Source of the DNA: Strigamia acuminata
Taxonomy: Eukaryota; Arthropoda; Chilopoda; Geophilomorpha; Linotaeniidae
Reading direction: 5' to 3'
Assembly: GCA_949358305.1 (NCBI GenBank)
Contig: OX442318.1
Coordinates: 296,501-360,500, forward strand
Length of the DNA stretch: 64,000 nucleotides
Under the pieces are notes generated by a model, which worked only from the letters and a program-made list of their open reading frames with translations, was not told the origin of the DNA and did not search any database. This document shows positions 44,998-56,528 of the stretch, piece after piece; the stretch's first letter is position 1; every line of letters begins with the position of its first letter. The position numbers and the translations under genes were made by a program.

Positions 44998-46325
44998 GAT
45001 TACTGGAAAAAAAATTAAAGAATTATTCAACTTATTACTATACAAGTAAAGATACATTGCGATCGTTTTGTTTCAATAATTTTGTTACAAAAATTGTCTC
45101 CTATCGCCAATTATAGTGTCATTCCACCAATTTTTTTTTACATTTTGCTAACTCATTTTTTGTTCCCAAGTTTTAGATTTGAAGACTTTGAAGCCTCCAA
45201 ACGGTAAACAATTGTTCTCTCTGCTTGTGCACCGCGAAAGTACATTTTTCAGATTTTTTCACTTCGACCTGCAGTCTCTCCAAAAAGTAAATTCAATGAT
45301 AGACCTCAAAACCAGAGACTGGACCTGGCTTCATTTTAATTTTGGCTAAAACCACAAATATGATTAACATGACAAGAAACGATTACAATTAATTATTCAT
45401 TATTTCCACAAAAGACAAATTTGTTGTTTCTTTCTAGGAAACAATATGAGCAAAAAAAGAAGAGAAAATATTCTACCTGTGTGTAATCAGCGTGCAGTCC
45501 CAAGAATGAATTCCAAATGCTCACCAAATAGTTATTTATTCAATGGCGAGGAAGTTGCACATACAACAAAAAAACAAATTCCATTCACATACGAAAAAAT
45601 GTGAATAAATTCAATGCTTTTTGTGCAAGCAATACATCCTCTCAACAAGATTGTAAAAATTGTAAAAAAAATAAAGCAACCTTGTACTGTATGTAGTGGA
45701 ATTGTTTAGATGATGCAACGTGCGATATATTACCAAAAGAGATAAAAAAATAATAAATAAAAAAAACTGAAGGAAATTCAAACAAATATTAAATAAGTTA
45801 TAATAATCGCCGCATCGCATCCTATGAATTATACTTACCAAGAGGATGTGTGACGTATCGCCAACCTAAGTTGTTTAACTTGGCTGCTATTTTGCAAAAG
45901 GAGCGAGAGAAATAAACCTTTAGCTGGGGTCGCCCACTAACAACATTGGATTGTCTGTCGCCATTCTCTTGCTTCTACCGAACAGTAGCTATGAGCGGAG
46001 TAGGCAATTTATTTATTATTATTATTATTTATTTGTATTACCTGACTTCTGAAATGAATAGAAATTCAATTCATACTGCTCACAATAACACACCCTGGGT
46101 AGCCTTGCTCCAAAGCTGGTAGCAAAATTATGGTAGGCTAGAAATTTGTTGTTTTTTAGTCTTCCGCTTCATTCTGAACGGTGGAGCGGATAACTGAAAG
46201 CGGAAAATCTCGCAAGCAGGTGTATACTCGCCCCAGTTTAAACGCAAATTTGACGGCAAATGATATTTGAATTCATTATTGAACTTTATCAACTTTATTG
46301 CATACATGGAATTGAAATTATTTAT
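44998..46325. other. Intergenic between J and K
   Basis: Upstream region of J (partial similarity to the array promoter block near 45480-45620 and 45700-45730) followed by AT-rich sequence with ATT repeats at 46013-46035. No gene seen. Confidence 0.5.
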
Positions 46326-47884
46326 TTATTTATCATCCCCCGCCCACTGAACAGGATGCATTTTCCCTCTACAATCTTTGCCCTCGTCGGTGATCTGCCA
46401 CGAACAACACTGAGACCAGCCATCCTTTTTCGGCAAAACATTGCGACCGCAACAAATAAATTTCGTTTGGTCGTACTTCTTATCTCCGCAACACACCTCG
46501 TTCGCCCCCAAAACTTGCACCTTTCCGTCGCAACACTGCTCCGACAAACTCGCGTTATAAACGGCCGGCCCGCAACAACTCGAGCCTTTACTCAACGCAA
46601 GAATGCGCGCTTTGCCCACAACTCCGGCCATACCCATCTGGCCCAAACAACACGCGTCCACGTTCGGATTGTACAACAAATCGCCGCAACAACTCGAGTT
46701 GGCTTCCCCGTACGCGAGCACTTTCAATTCGCAACAATAATGCGTGCTCCGATCGATAACTTCTCTCCCGCAACACAACTTGCGGCCCCCGCTCTCATCG
46801 AACGGCTTCAAACCGCAACACGCGTTATCATTCGCGTTGCCCTTCTCTACAATAACATCCGTATCATTCTCGTGACAACAAATGTGCTTTTCAAAGTCGA
46901 AAGACTTGTTGCCGCAACAGCCCGTCTCGTTGACGGACCCCTTTTCCACCACCTGCAAATCTCCATCGACGAAACAACACAAATGTTTGTTCGTGTCGAT
47001 CGCCTTCGCCCCGCAACACTGCCCGTGCCCGTCCACGCTCTCCAACACCCGATCGTTGCAACATATCTGCTTCGACGTGTCGTACGTCTTCCCTAAACAA
47101 CACAGATCCGTCTGCGACGTTTTCGCAACGAGTTTGTATTCTTTGGACTCGCTGAAACAACAGACGTGCGACTCGAAATCGTAGGCGGCGTCGCCGCAAC
47201 ACGCGCCCGAGCCCCGATACTTGACGATCTTGGTGGAACAGCACATCTCCGACTCGTGGTCGAACAGTTCCCCCTCGCAACAGATCGTCTTGTTGCCAAC
47301 GTGCGGCAGAACGGCCGCAGTCTGCACGCCGTGCACGGTAGTCAAACAACAGGTGCTCGTTTGCGGATTGTATGTGCGATTGGCGCAACATTGCGTGTGC
47401 TCGTCTTGTAGTTTGTCGACCGCGTAGTGACCGCAACACAGTTGTTTGCTCGCGTCGTACGCCACATCTCGGCAACACGCCGCGTTGTCAACGTCCACAC
47501 CTTTTTCCAGTTTCACGATCTTGTTGCGGCAACATATGCTGCTTTTCGTGTCGTACGGTGCTCGTCCGCAACACAGGTAGCCTAATTGAATGGCGTGAAC
47601 TCGTCCGTCGCAACACTGTTGCGTCGACTTGTCGTAAACTTGGGTGCCGCAGCATTCCTTCATCGAGTTTCTACCCGGATACACCGCTCCTCTGCAGCAT
47701 TTTTCAGACGCGGGATTGTAAACTTTCGTAGCGCTCGCCCCAGAAATCGTATGTGTATCTAGAATTTCAATCGAATTATTAGTTTGAAAAATGCGATCAA
47801 CGTGTGTACTGAACTATGATAATAATGACTAGCAACACCAACCGATGAAACGAAAACGAAGCAGCAAAAACAGAGAAACGACAT
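46326..47884 (-). CDS. Divergent galaxin-like di-cysteine repeat protein K
   Basis: Two exons: 47815-47884 and 46326-47758, joined by a 56-bp intron (donor A|GTTCAG, acceptor CTAG), give 500 residues. Exon 1 is a signal peptide (MSFLCFCCFVFVSSVGVAS). Exon 2 opens with KVYNPASEKCCRG, like the start of exon 2 in the other genes. It then has a regular run of CCG-x-x-x-YD-x(4-5)-CC units to the C-terminus, more uniform than in the other genes and without the exon 2/3 linker. GC content is higher and the sequence lacks the array's promoter block. It looks like an older single-copy paralogue at the edge of the array, possibly close to the founding form. The stop TAA overlaps an AATAAA series. Confidence 0.82.
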
Positions 47885-48273
47885 TGTAGAAATAACAACA
47901 ACAACTCATTAAACTGCCTTTAATTGCTACTAAAACAAAGTAATATTCAAACATTAAATTCGTATTAATTGTGCTGTTTTATGCTTGCATATTAATGTTT
48001 CAAATTTAATGATTTGTTATGAGACCAACTACTAGTAGAGTATAGCTTTTATCACATTTCTTGGTGTTGCCATCATGTAAAAGTGTGAACTTTCATCAGG
48101 TGTGATAAACAGTAGAGCAGCTGTAATTTTTTACATGACCATGAGGAGCTAATTGTGCGATGCAAGCTAAAAGAAAGAGATAAGAATAAGTGGCAAAAGG
48201 ATATAAATTGAGATTCAGTTCAATTGCAAACCATTAAACACTCGATACCGATTACCGATACGGAATATCGAAG

Positions 48274-48612
48274 ATGAGCCGTTGCAGCCTTAGCCTTCTA
48301 ATTTTACTTGCAGCGTGTGTCTGTGCTGCAATAGCATCACCAATCCCGGGTACTAGAAGTCAATAATTTCATTCCCTTTTAAAATTTATTATGCAATTAT
48401 TACTTTTAGGCACAACTGGTGGCGATCTTGATTGGTCAATTCAATTATCATTGTCACTGGGCAACAAAGCATCAAAAGCCACAATTGATGAGCAACAGTA
48501 CAAGAATGATAAACACCTCCTCAACAAGATTGAAGAACTTGAACAAGGTCATAAAGATATTATTAAACAGATTGTCAAGTCTACCTACGAAATAACGGGT
48601 AACGAAATGTAG
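48274..48612 (+). CDS. Small secreted coiled-coil protein L1
   Basis: Exon 1 48274-48349 and exon 2 48410-48612 (60-bp intron, GT...TTTTAG, phase 1) give 92 residues. The signal peptide MSRCSLSLLILLAACVCAAIA is followed by SPIPGTTGG. The rest is a short helical, charged chain (KIEELEQGHKDIIKQI) without cysteine. It is the shortest member of the cluster and lacks the C-terminal block found in L3, L4 and L6. A TATA-like motif (TATAAAT) lies at 48202-48208. Family not recognised. Confidence 0.7.
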
Positions 48613-48954
48613 TCATGAATACATTTCGATGCCAAATACAACAGATACTATAACCGATTTCGAATTGTTGTCTAATGTTCTTGCACAATGAATAAAACAC
48701 ATTTGGCTAAAACCAAATTTTATTTCTCAAGCTATTTCTAAGCGGGAAAAAAGCTCGCAAGATAAGTTTCTTCAGATTGAGATTAATTTAAATTGAATAT
48801 ATAAACTTATCTAGTGAAATTCGAGCACTGCAAAAAGAGTTGACGAATGTTTCTGGAAAAACCTGAACCTTTGTACCTCATTAAGTAATATCGCATAGAC
48901 ACGAATAGATATAAAAGTGAGCCGAGACCAGATGGACTAACATACTAGTACAGT

Positions 48955-50381
48955 ATGATCTTTCAACGATGCATCATTTCGCTCGCCTTCTTCTACTGCC
49001 TTCTACTTGCACACTCATCGCCCATTCGTAAGCGCACAATTCAATTCAATTCAATTAATTAATTTAATTTAATTTATTTTATTCGTTTTTTAATTATTTT
49101 TTAGCGACAAACCAAATCGGGGACGACAATGCTCCACTTTGCCAATTTTTTGAATCACTGAGAGAATGGATAAACGCCAAAATGGAGAACAAATACCGAG
49201 AAATCAAACGGGAAAGTGCACACACATTGAGCAGAGTGGAAATCGCAATGTACGAGCGGACGAGCCAACAGTTTGCCACATTCCAACGAGAAATTGCTGC
49301 GGACAAACTGCAATTGAGCAAATCGCACGAGACAATGCAAGAAGAAATGAAGCAGCAGTTCGGCACCTTACAACTTAGAATAAACGCAGACAAACAAGAA
49401 ACTGATCAAATTTTGAGCAAATCCAAAGAGATGATGGATGAGCGAGCGAAGCAACAACTCAGCGCACTTCAACACACAATAAATTCCAACAAACTGGAAA
49501 CTGATCAAATTTTGAGCAAATTGCAAGAGATGGTTGATGAGCAAAAGAGCACGAAACAAGCAATAAACGCAGATAGAAACAAAAGTGAGCAAAGTTTGAA
49601 AAAATTAGAAGAGATGGTGGATGAGACAATGCCTGAAGAAATGAAGCAGCAGTTCGCAACGTTAAAACTCAGAATAAACGCAGACAAACTGCAATTGAGC
49701 AAATCGCACGAGACAATGCAAGAAGAAATGAAGCAGCAGTTCGGCACCTTACAACTTAGAATAAACGCAGACAAACAAGAAACTGCACAAATTTTGAGCA
49801 AATCCAAAGAGATGATGGATGAGCGAGCGAGGCAACAACTCAGCGCACTTCAACAGACAATGAATTCCAACAAACTGGAAACTGATCAAATTTTGAGCAA
49901 ATCGCACGAGACAATGCAAGAAGAAATGAAGCAGCAGTTCGGCACCTTACAACTTAGAATAAACGCAGACAAACAAGAAACTGATCAAATTTTGAGCAAA
50001 TTCAAAGAGATGATGGATGAGCGAGCGAAGCAACAACTCAGCGCACTTCAACACACAATAAATTCCAACAAATTGGAAACTGCTCAAATTTTGAGCAAAT
50101 TGCAAGAGATGGTGGATGAGCAAAAAAGCACGTTACAAGCAATAAACGCAGATAGAAACGAAAGTGAGCAACGTTTGAAAAAATTAGAAGAGATGGTGGA
50201 TGAGCAAAAAAGCACGATACAAGCAATAAACGCAGACAGAAACGAAAGTGAGCAACGTTTGAAAAAATTAGAAGAAAGCACACAGACACGAACCAGAGAA
50301 GGGTCAGACAGATCGTATGGGAACGGTAGAATTCCCAGAGGAGGCAGACAAAGACCAGAAAGGCCAAGCAGAAATAGATAG
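48955..50381 (+). CDS. Secreted long coiled-coil protein L2 with internal repeats
   Basis: Exon 1 48955-49027 and exon 2 49105-50381 (77-bp intron, TTTTTAG, phase 1) give 449 residues. Signal peptide MIFQRCIISLAFFYCLLLAHS, then SPIPTN and a single mature Cys in PLCQFFESLREW, which matches the Cys and FES-x-x-xW motif of the other members. Almost all the remainder is a coiled coil of 28-33 residue units (ADKQETDQILSKSKEMMDE, QQLSALQ) built from three near-identical ~200-bp DNA blocks starting near 49313, 49694 and 49893. The C-terminus is basic, Gly/Arg-rich (SYGNGRIPRGGRQRPERPS), and replaces the usual C-terminal block. TATAAAA at 48910-48916. Probably a secreted fibrous protein; function unknown. 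Confidence 0.78.
49313..50100 (+). repeat. ~200-bp tandem and dispersed coding repeat in L2
   Basis: Three blocks starting near 49313, 49694 and 49893 share almost all bases (for example ttgagcaaatcgcacgagac at each start). The second and third are adjacent. They encode the same 66-68 residue coiled-coil segment. Confidence 0.8.
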
Positions 50382-51571
50382 ATAAGCTTAGATGACAAAT
50401 AAAACATTAAATCCTTTCCACTGTAAGTGTTGTGTATGCACCATATGTATTTTGTAATTGATAACAATATCTTGCTGTAAAACAAACAACAATCTCACAC
50501 TGAAGTTGCTAGGAGTTTTTACTGCCTTGCAACTTCCCTAAACATGAATAAACAGTTCGTAATGCAAATCTGAGCGTGTCAACGACATTTATTTCGACTA
50601 GCAGCTTAGCCCTAAATAAGCCCTAATTCTGCTGCAAGATGAAGAAGACCAAGCAATGGCCTTTCTGATGAGTAGTATTTGCTAGAATACTACAGTAAGA
50701 TTACAAAATAAACAAATAGCTGTCTTGTTTCCTTACATTTTCTATTTTCATTTAATTTTCTGGTGCGCATGACCTTCCGCGACATTTTGATCGAAAGGCG
50801 TTTAGTGGCCAAATTTAATACTTTTCTTTTTATGAAGCGCCAGTAATACCAGAAACCAATTTTTAATTGATATACAAGTACGAGGGGGAGACAATAATGA
50901 TCTATAATGATCAATAATTAATCCACAATATAGCTACAAACCTTTTTCAATAAAAATAGAAAACTTTTAATAGTCCCCTTGCTTTACACATTGCACTTCT
51001 TCCATCGTTCCATGGCCGCAGAAAAAAAACGTTTTTGACTGAGCAGAAAGCCACGCGTGCACCATTTCCTTCCCACACTTTATGAGTTTGAATTTTAAAT
51101 TCAATTTGAATGCCTACAAAGTGGTGTTGACGATCCACGTGCAAAGTACGAGAATACTGCGAGCAAACAAGCACGTTTAGCGTTCATAGTCACTGACCTG
51201 TGACTACACTTTAACCCGAGAAGTCATATCTTATATTTGCTAATCATTTTTCCAATTAATTCAACACAAAAACAGGAAATCCCGTAAGCAACCACTTAAA
51301 AATCTCTCGCGCAACTTGAAATAATAATAAAAAAAAAAACACATTAAAACGTTCTGTTTACAGTATTTCCGCTATTTCGGCTTTAAGTGTGGCAATGTCA
51401 AATGATTTATTGTATCTTATCGCAAATGACACGCATCCTGCACAAATTGGAGCCGCAGTTTAGCTATCTGCAGCTGGAAATCCCTAAACTTTTGTCCCCA
51501 TTACGCAATGCCACGGAAATAAAGGTGAATATAAAACCGAGCCAAGTCCAATTGCACGTCAGTCAGTCGCA
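50382..51571. other. Intergenic between L2 and L3
   Basis: No coding region supported. Holds the L2 polyadenylation signal (AATAAA near 50398), AT-rich sequence and, at the end, the L3 promoter. Confidence 0.5.
51530..51563 (+). promoter_or_regulatory. TATA box and initiator of L3
   Basis: TATAAAA at 51530-51536 and TCAGT at 51559-51563; the A of the initiator is 31 bp from the first T of the TATA box. This matches the arthropod TATA plus TCAGT arrangement, with a leader of only about 11 bases to the ATG at 51572. Confidence 0.6.
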
Positions 51572-52340
51572 ATGATCTCTCAACACACCACTTCACTCGC
51601 GGTGCTCTGCTGCATCGCGTTTGCCGCATCGACGCCCATCGATTGTAAGCATTCCATCTCCATCTAATGAATTCAATTGTACAGCTTTACATTTGACAGC
51701 CACGGCCCAGTCGTGTCAACCACCAGTCGCTGACAGCGATGTATTTCTCTACCAGTCGTTCGAATCTATGCAGAAATGGGTGAACAACAAGTTGAGCGCC
51801 AAAACTGAAGATTTCAAACAGGAAGCTGCGCAAACACTCACCAAACTGCAGGAAACAATAGACGAGCGGGCGAAGCAACAGTTGGACGCGTTGCAGCAAG
51901 CAGTGAACGGGGAAAAGGCAGAAATCCTGCAGAAATTTTCCCAATTACAAGAAACGATCAAGAGCAATGTGGAGGCCATGAAAAGCGAAATGAGCCGACT
52001 GAAGAATCAGCTGAGCGAGATGAGCAACGTGGGCGCGCAAGTGAACGCGTTCAAGGAGCAGATCAACGGCGGATTGATCGAGCAAAAGCAACAGCTGCAG
52101 CAGCAGGCGACGGCCATCCAAGCCGTCAACGATCGAGTGGCGCAATGCGTGACGGACATCAAAGTGTCCGGTCGCGAATCGGTCGCGATTTGGCAAGGAC
52201 CGGGCTACGGAGACGAGGGCAATCGGGGCTACGTTTTAACGGGCGTGGACAACTTCAACCACGACAAGTACGCCGATTCCGCTTACCGGCGCATGGTGTC
52301 CTTCCTTAAGAATAACGTGTGGACTCCACTTCACGAATAA
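51572..52340 (+). CDS. Secreted coiled-coil protein L3 with conserved C-terminal block
   Basis: Exon 1 51572-51644 and exon 2 51700-52340 (55-bp intron, GTAAGC...GACAG, phase 1) give 237 residues. The signal peptide MISQHTTSLAVLCCIAFAAS is followed by TPID. Mature region: CQPPVADSD, LYQSFESMQKW, then about 120 residues of heptad-rich coiled coil (AAQTLTKLQETIDERAK..., MKSEMSRLKNQL). It ends in a block of about 60 residues starting CVTDIKVSG and containing GPGYGDE, GY, TGV, RRMVSF and NNVWTPLHE. The two Cys flank the stalk and could link chains. A trimeric or dimeric stalk-and-head design is an inference; I do not recognise the head domain. Confidence 0.82.
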
Positions 52341-53819
52341 AACACTTTGTACATTATCATCATCATTTACTGTCAAATAAATATCGTTCAAATTGTTTTA
52401 GAATAAATTGTAATTTTTATGAGAAATACGATTTGGAAATTTTTGTTTTTGTTGATTCAAAGTAAACTTGTTTCAACTTGTCGGCAGAAATTCCTTCTGC
52501 CGAACGTAAGAAGATCGTTCAAAGACTTTATAACAGATAAAACATAACTCTTACTTTAGAACGACTTGAAAAGCATGGAGAAAACGTGGATAGAGCTCGG
52601 TATTAAACCATTGATCGAGTCATGGATTGCTCTAACGTACGGCGAAAAAGAAAACTCCAACGATCACATTAAATTTGCTCAACATCATTTTTACACATCA
52701 ATTGGCAAGACATCCGTCCAATATTGCGCTTCAAATTCAACCTAACTCGTGCTACGCGACGAGATGATCTTAAACGACAACACCAACTCCAACACGACCC
52801 ATTACTGCACGAACCAATTTCTAATAATAAAAGCAATGCAAGTCAATTAATTTTTGTATCAAATATTAAATCTAAAAGCAATGCAAGTCAATTAATTTTT
52901 GTATCAAATATCAAATCTAAAAGCAATGCAATTTTAATCACATCATCTCTTGTAATAACGAATGCTCGCTCTCCCCAACTAGTTATCGACATCTGTGGCG
53001 CGCACTTGTTTCTACTCTGACCGTGTTTCTTGCTCTCCAAGGACACCAGGTGGACACGCGGCTTGATTCCAGTGGCTCTACTAAAGGTAAGAAAAAAACC
53101 TGAACCACAGAGTGATATTTTGTGATTACAATCCACAAAGGTGCTGTAGCAAATACATAGTTAACTGCCTGTTAACCATGTTTTGTTGAACTAAGCCAAC
53201 CAGCACTTAAAACCAGGTCTGCAGGTGTGCAGGATGTGGCGCTCACAAACGAGTCTCATCAGGAAGCAGCTGCGGCCCTGAACTTATAAAAAGTGGTGAA
53301 ATAACGATGGATCCCTCGATCAAAGTGCAAAAATGGCAGCGACCACTGAGGGCTTTGTGCGCGCGTGCTGTACTTTTATTTTCATGGTATTCTATAGTGT
53401 TTGACCTTTCCGTGTGCCGAATTCAGCACAGTTCTGTTCAAAATGACATTATAAGTTAAAAAATGGTTATTTCATATGCGAAATATTTTATTCTATTGCA
53501 AATTATAAATTTTTAATGAATAATCATCCCACCATTAGAGTGTAGACATCTGTTAAATTTCACAGACGCCCATAATTAAGTGTCAAACATGTCTATTCAC
53601 CAATCATCATTTAAAGCTCAACGGCAAAGGCCAACTACCAATTAGAGCTTATAAAACGAAACACCTAAAGTGGTGAAATACAATAAAAATGCCTCTCTTG
53701 ATAGCGACAACGTTCTACAGAAGACATTAGCCACTGTCATCGTTTCATATCATGGCGTCATGAAACAAATGTGACGTAAAGTTGATGGATTTTTTTGATC
53801 GAGTTGAGTTCAGTCAGAG
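52341..53819. other. Intergenic between L3 and Copia fragment
   Basis: No gene supported. It includes the L3 polyadenylation signals near 52375, a short 45-bp tandem repeat, and otherwise ordinary AT-rich sequence. Confidence 0.5.
52829..52931. repeat. 45-bp tandem repeat, about 2.3 units
   Basis: Units starting at 52829, 52874 and 52919 with the sequence aaaagcaatgcaagtcaatt and following bases; the first two differ by one base. Confidence 0.85.
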
Positions 53820-55316
53820 CTAGCCAATGGCAACATCGATTTCAATAACCTTGCGCTTCTCCTCCATGCCTCGTCGCTGTGCCAACCCAACAATAGGATT
53901 TCTCCCATGCCTTTTTCGTGCGATACGCCATTGCTGTTCTTCCATCGCAGATGTACGAGTCGTCGCTATACGATCACACAGAGCGACTTGGGAGTCGCTA
54001 TCGTGACTGGTCATCTCGTTGACTGACCGCAACAGTGTCAAACTTGATCGTATCAAATCCAGCAACGTCCAGTTCAGTCTTTCTGTGTACACAGCAGTGC
54101 GCTGGTGGGAAATTTCTTTTTCTTTCAGAAATTTGTCAAATTCATCATTACAATATTCGAGACCATTATCTGTTTGCAAGATCTTTATTTTCTTTCCTGT
54201 TTTCCTTTCCACTCCGACGAGATAGTCTCAAAACTTTTCCAATGCTTCTGATTTATCCGCCCAGTAATAGACATCAATTTTTCTTGAGAATGAATGTGAT
54301 ATAATACCAGTGTCTTCCTTTGCTTTTCATTTGAAATGGGCCCGCGATATTGGAATGGATTAAATCCAAAATCTCTTCAGCTAACTCCCATTTTACTTTG
54401 TTAAACAGTTGCTGTGCTGATTTTCCCTGAAGACAGCTATCACATTTTTCGATCGCATCTTTATTAATCTCCAGTCCTCTAATCTTTTCGTTTTCAGCCA
54501 TCTTGAGTAGACTGTTTGTGGAGACATGCATAAATATCTGGTGACATGTTTCGTTTTTGAATCTGTTGCAGCCAGTAATCCATGTTTTGTCACTTCGTTG
54601 ATAAAATACATGCCATCTTGTTTCTTGGCTTTTAGCATTTTGACATTATTTGAATCCCACTTCGGATTTTTTGGCACTCGTGAATTTATCTCTCCATGCT
54701 GTCATATAATGACTTACGCTTGAATCGATTATCCAAGTACAGTATATTTCGTATTCATTCGTGCCACTATTGCCGAGTCATTTGATTCCTTTTGCTCAAA
54801 CCCTTTCTTTTTTCTGGGTTTATGACAAAATGGCCAAACTTGTTACAGTTGTAACACTTGACTTTCTTGAAGTCTCGTTGCTACAGTTGCTTGTGCGCCT
54901 TTAGCACAGCTGGTTCCTTTTTTGCAATGTAGCCCTCCCTTCATTGTTTGTCCCACGTTGTTTAACTTCTCCGAGCATTTGGACATCTTTATAATAAACT
55001 TATCCCAGTTTTCATCAGCTTGCTTCATCGTCGTGTAGAGTTCTTGACGAAGTTAGACAATTTGTAGAGCGTTTTTCGGCTCTTAAATGGCTTTCAATTA
55101 TTCCCAAGCTTCTTTTGGCGTCGTGACTCCACAAATGTGCGATTGCTGCTGCATTTTGATAGTTAAACCAATAACAGCAAACGCCTTGTTAGTCAATTCT
55201 TCAAGTTTTGTCGAGCCAGCCTCTTTTTCGGTTCCATCAATGACCCACAAAAGTTTCTTCTCGGCCAGAAGTAACTTTACACTGAAAGCCCACAATAGGT
55301 AATTTGTCCTATCCAT
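53820..55316 (-). pseudogene. Decayed Copia gag-pol fragment
   Basis: Read on the minus strand, separate short frames line up in gag-pol order. They are a gag N-terminus (55316-55098, DRTNYLLWAFSVKLLL), more gag (55028-54843), then a protease/pre-integrase part (54677-54393, KKQDGMYFI). An integrase start follows (54531-54274, CDSCLQGKSAQQ, LIHSNIAGP), then the integrase core (54212-53820, LQTDNGLEYCNDEFDKFL). In the last, the expected catalytic-Glu segment reads YTERLNWTLLDLI, so the usual QNG-x-xER motif is damaged. Many stops and frameshifts separate them; reverse transcriptase and LTRs were not found. It is unrelated in sequence to the intact copies above and is much older. Confidence 0.8.
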
Positions 55317-56528
55317 CTTCTTAATTGCATACGATATTACGCTAGTAGATGATGACGCTTGCTCATTTTATCAACTTCTGTAACTTTGAAATCAAAGATA
55401 AAATTTGCGGTGACAAATAACAAACTCTATTGGGAATTTTCAACAATTTAAACGATTTGTAGTAAATCTTTGTGCAAAGATCCAACAATCGTACAAATGA
55501 CTCTGGCTTGTTTCAAAGATGGCGCGCACACTTTAACAGTCACCAATGTCCTGTCGTCCCATTTGGGCTCATGAAGCTGAGTTTTGATCGTCAAATGGCT
55601 CAGGAAAAACTCATGGCACTTGACCACATTCTTGTTCAGGTCCTTGATAGGATTTAGTCCTAAATCCTAGTGTGGTTCGTCTCGATTCAATTCGTCTTGT
55701 CGTCATCTAGCAGCTCAGTCATTCACTCATTCACGTATTTCTGCATAGCTTGGTGTGTTGAGCCCATAACCAATTTATTATCCACAAATTCGTGATGCAG
55801 AAATAAAGTGGAGTAGATTGAACGTTGAAAACAAGTTTAGTCGATAGAAATACAAATCAGCTGTTCGGTCAACAGCAACAATAACAACAAGCTCGGGAAG
55901 CTTTCTTTAAACTAAACAACTAACATTCAATAGTTGACGTGACATAACTTAATCATAACACATCAGTATCAATATACTGTATCAATAGCTTACAGAAATA
56001 GACCATGAATTACGTCACGCACCACTTAATACTTATTAGGAGAGAGAGTGAAATTCGGCCTTGGGTGAACAAACCACAACTTAACACAGTCGTATTTCTA
56101 GTCAAGTGCAAAAGTTTATCTATCAATTTTACCAAGTTCACATGATCTCTGTTTACAAGATAAATAAAAAATAGAATTTACTTTTCTGAAAAACACTCAA
56201 TTGTCTATTAAGATGTTGCTCGTGTGTGTCCTCTCAGCTTTCACAAACAACCTCAGTTTGGTTTAAAGCTAATAATAAAAGGATTGGATCTAAAACAAAT
56301 GCTATTCATTTTTCCAATCAATTCATTAAATGACTGTATAAAAAAAGTGTGGCAATTCCAAATAAATTAACTTATCAGAAATGACACGGATCATGTACAA
56401 ATTGAAATAGCAAACAACATTAATGATTAATTATTCACCAGAATCCATCGACTTTCGTCCCCATTATGCAATGCTATATGAATATAAAACCGAGCCGAGT
56501 CCAACTGAACATCATCACATCAGTCGCA
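55317..56528. other. Intergenic before L4
   Basis: No coding region supported. The last part carries the L4 promoter, with TATAAAA at 56483-56489 and a leader similar to that of L3 (accgagcc-agtccaa). Confidence 0.5.

Noticed and set aside
48202-48220. TATA plus TCAGT pair upstream of L1
   Set aside because: The two motifs are only about 15 bp apart, too close for a standard TATA-initiator pair, unlike the 31-bp spacing at L3.
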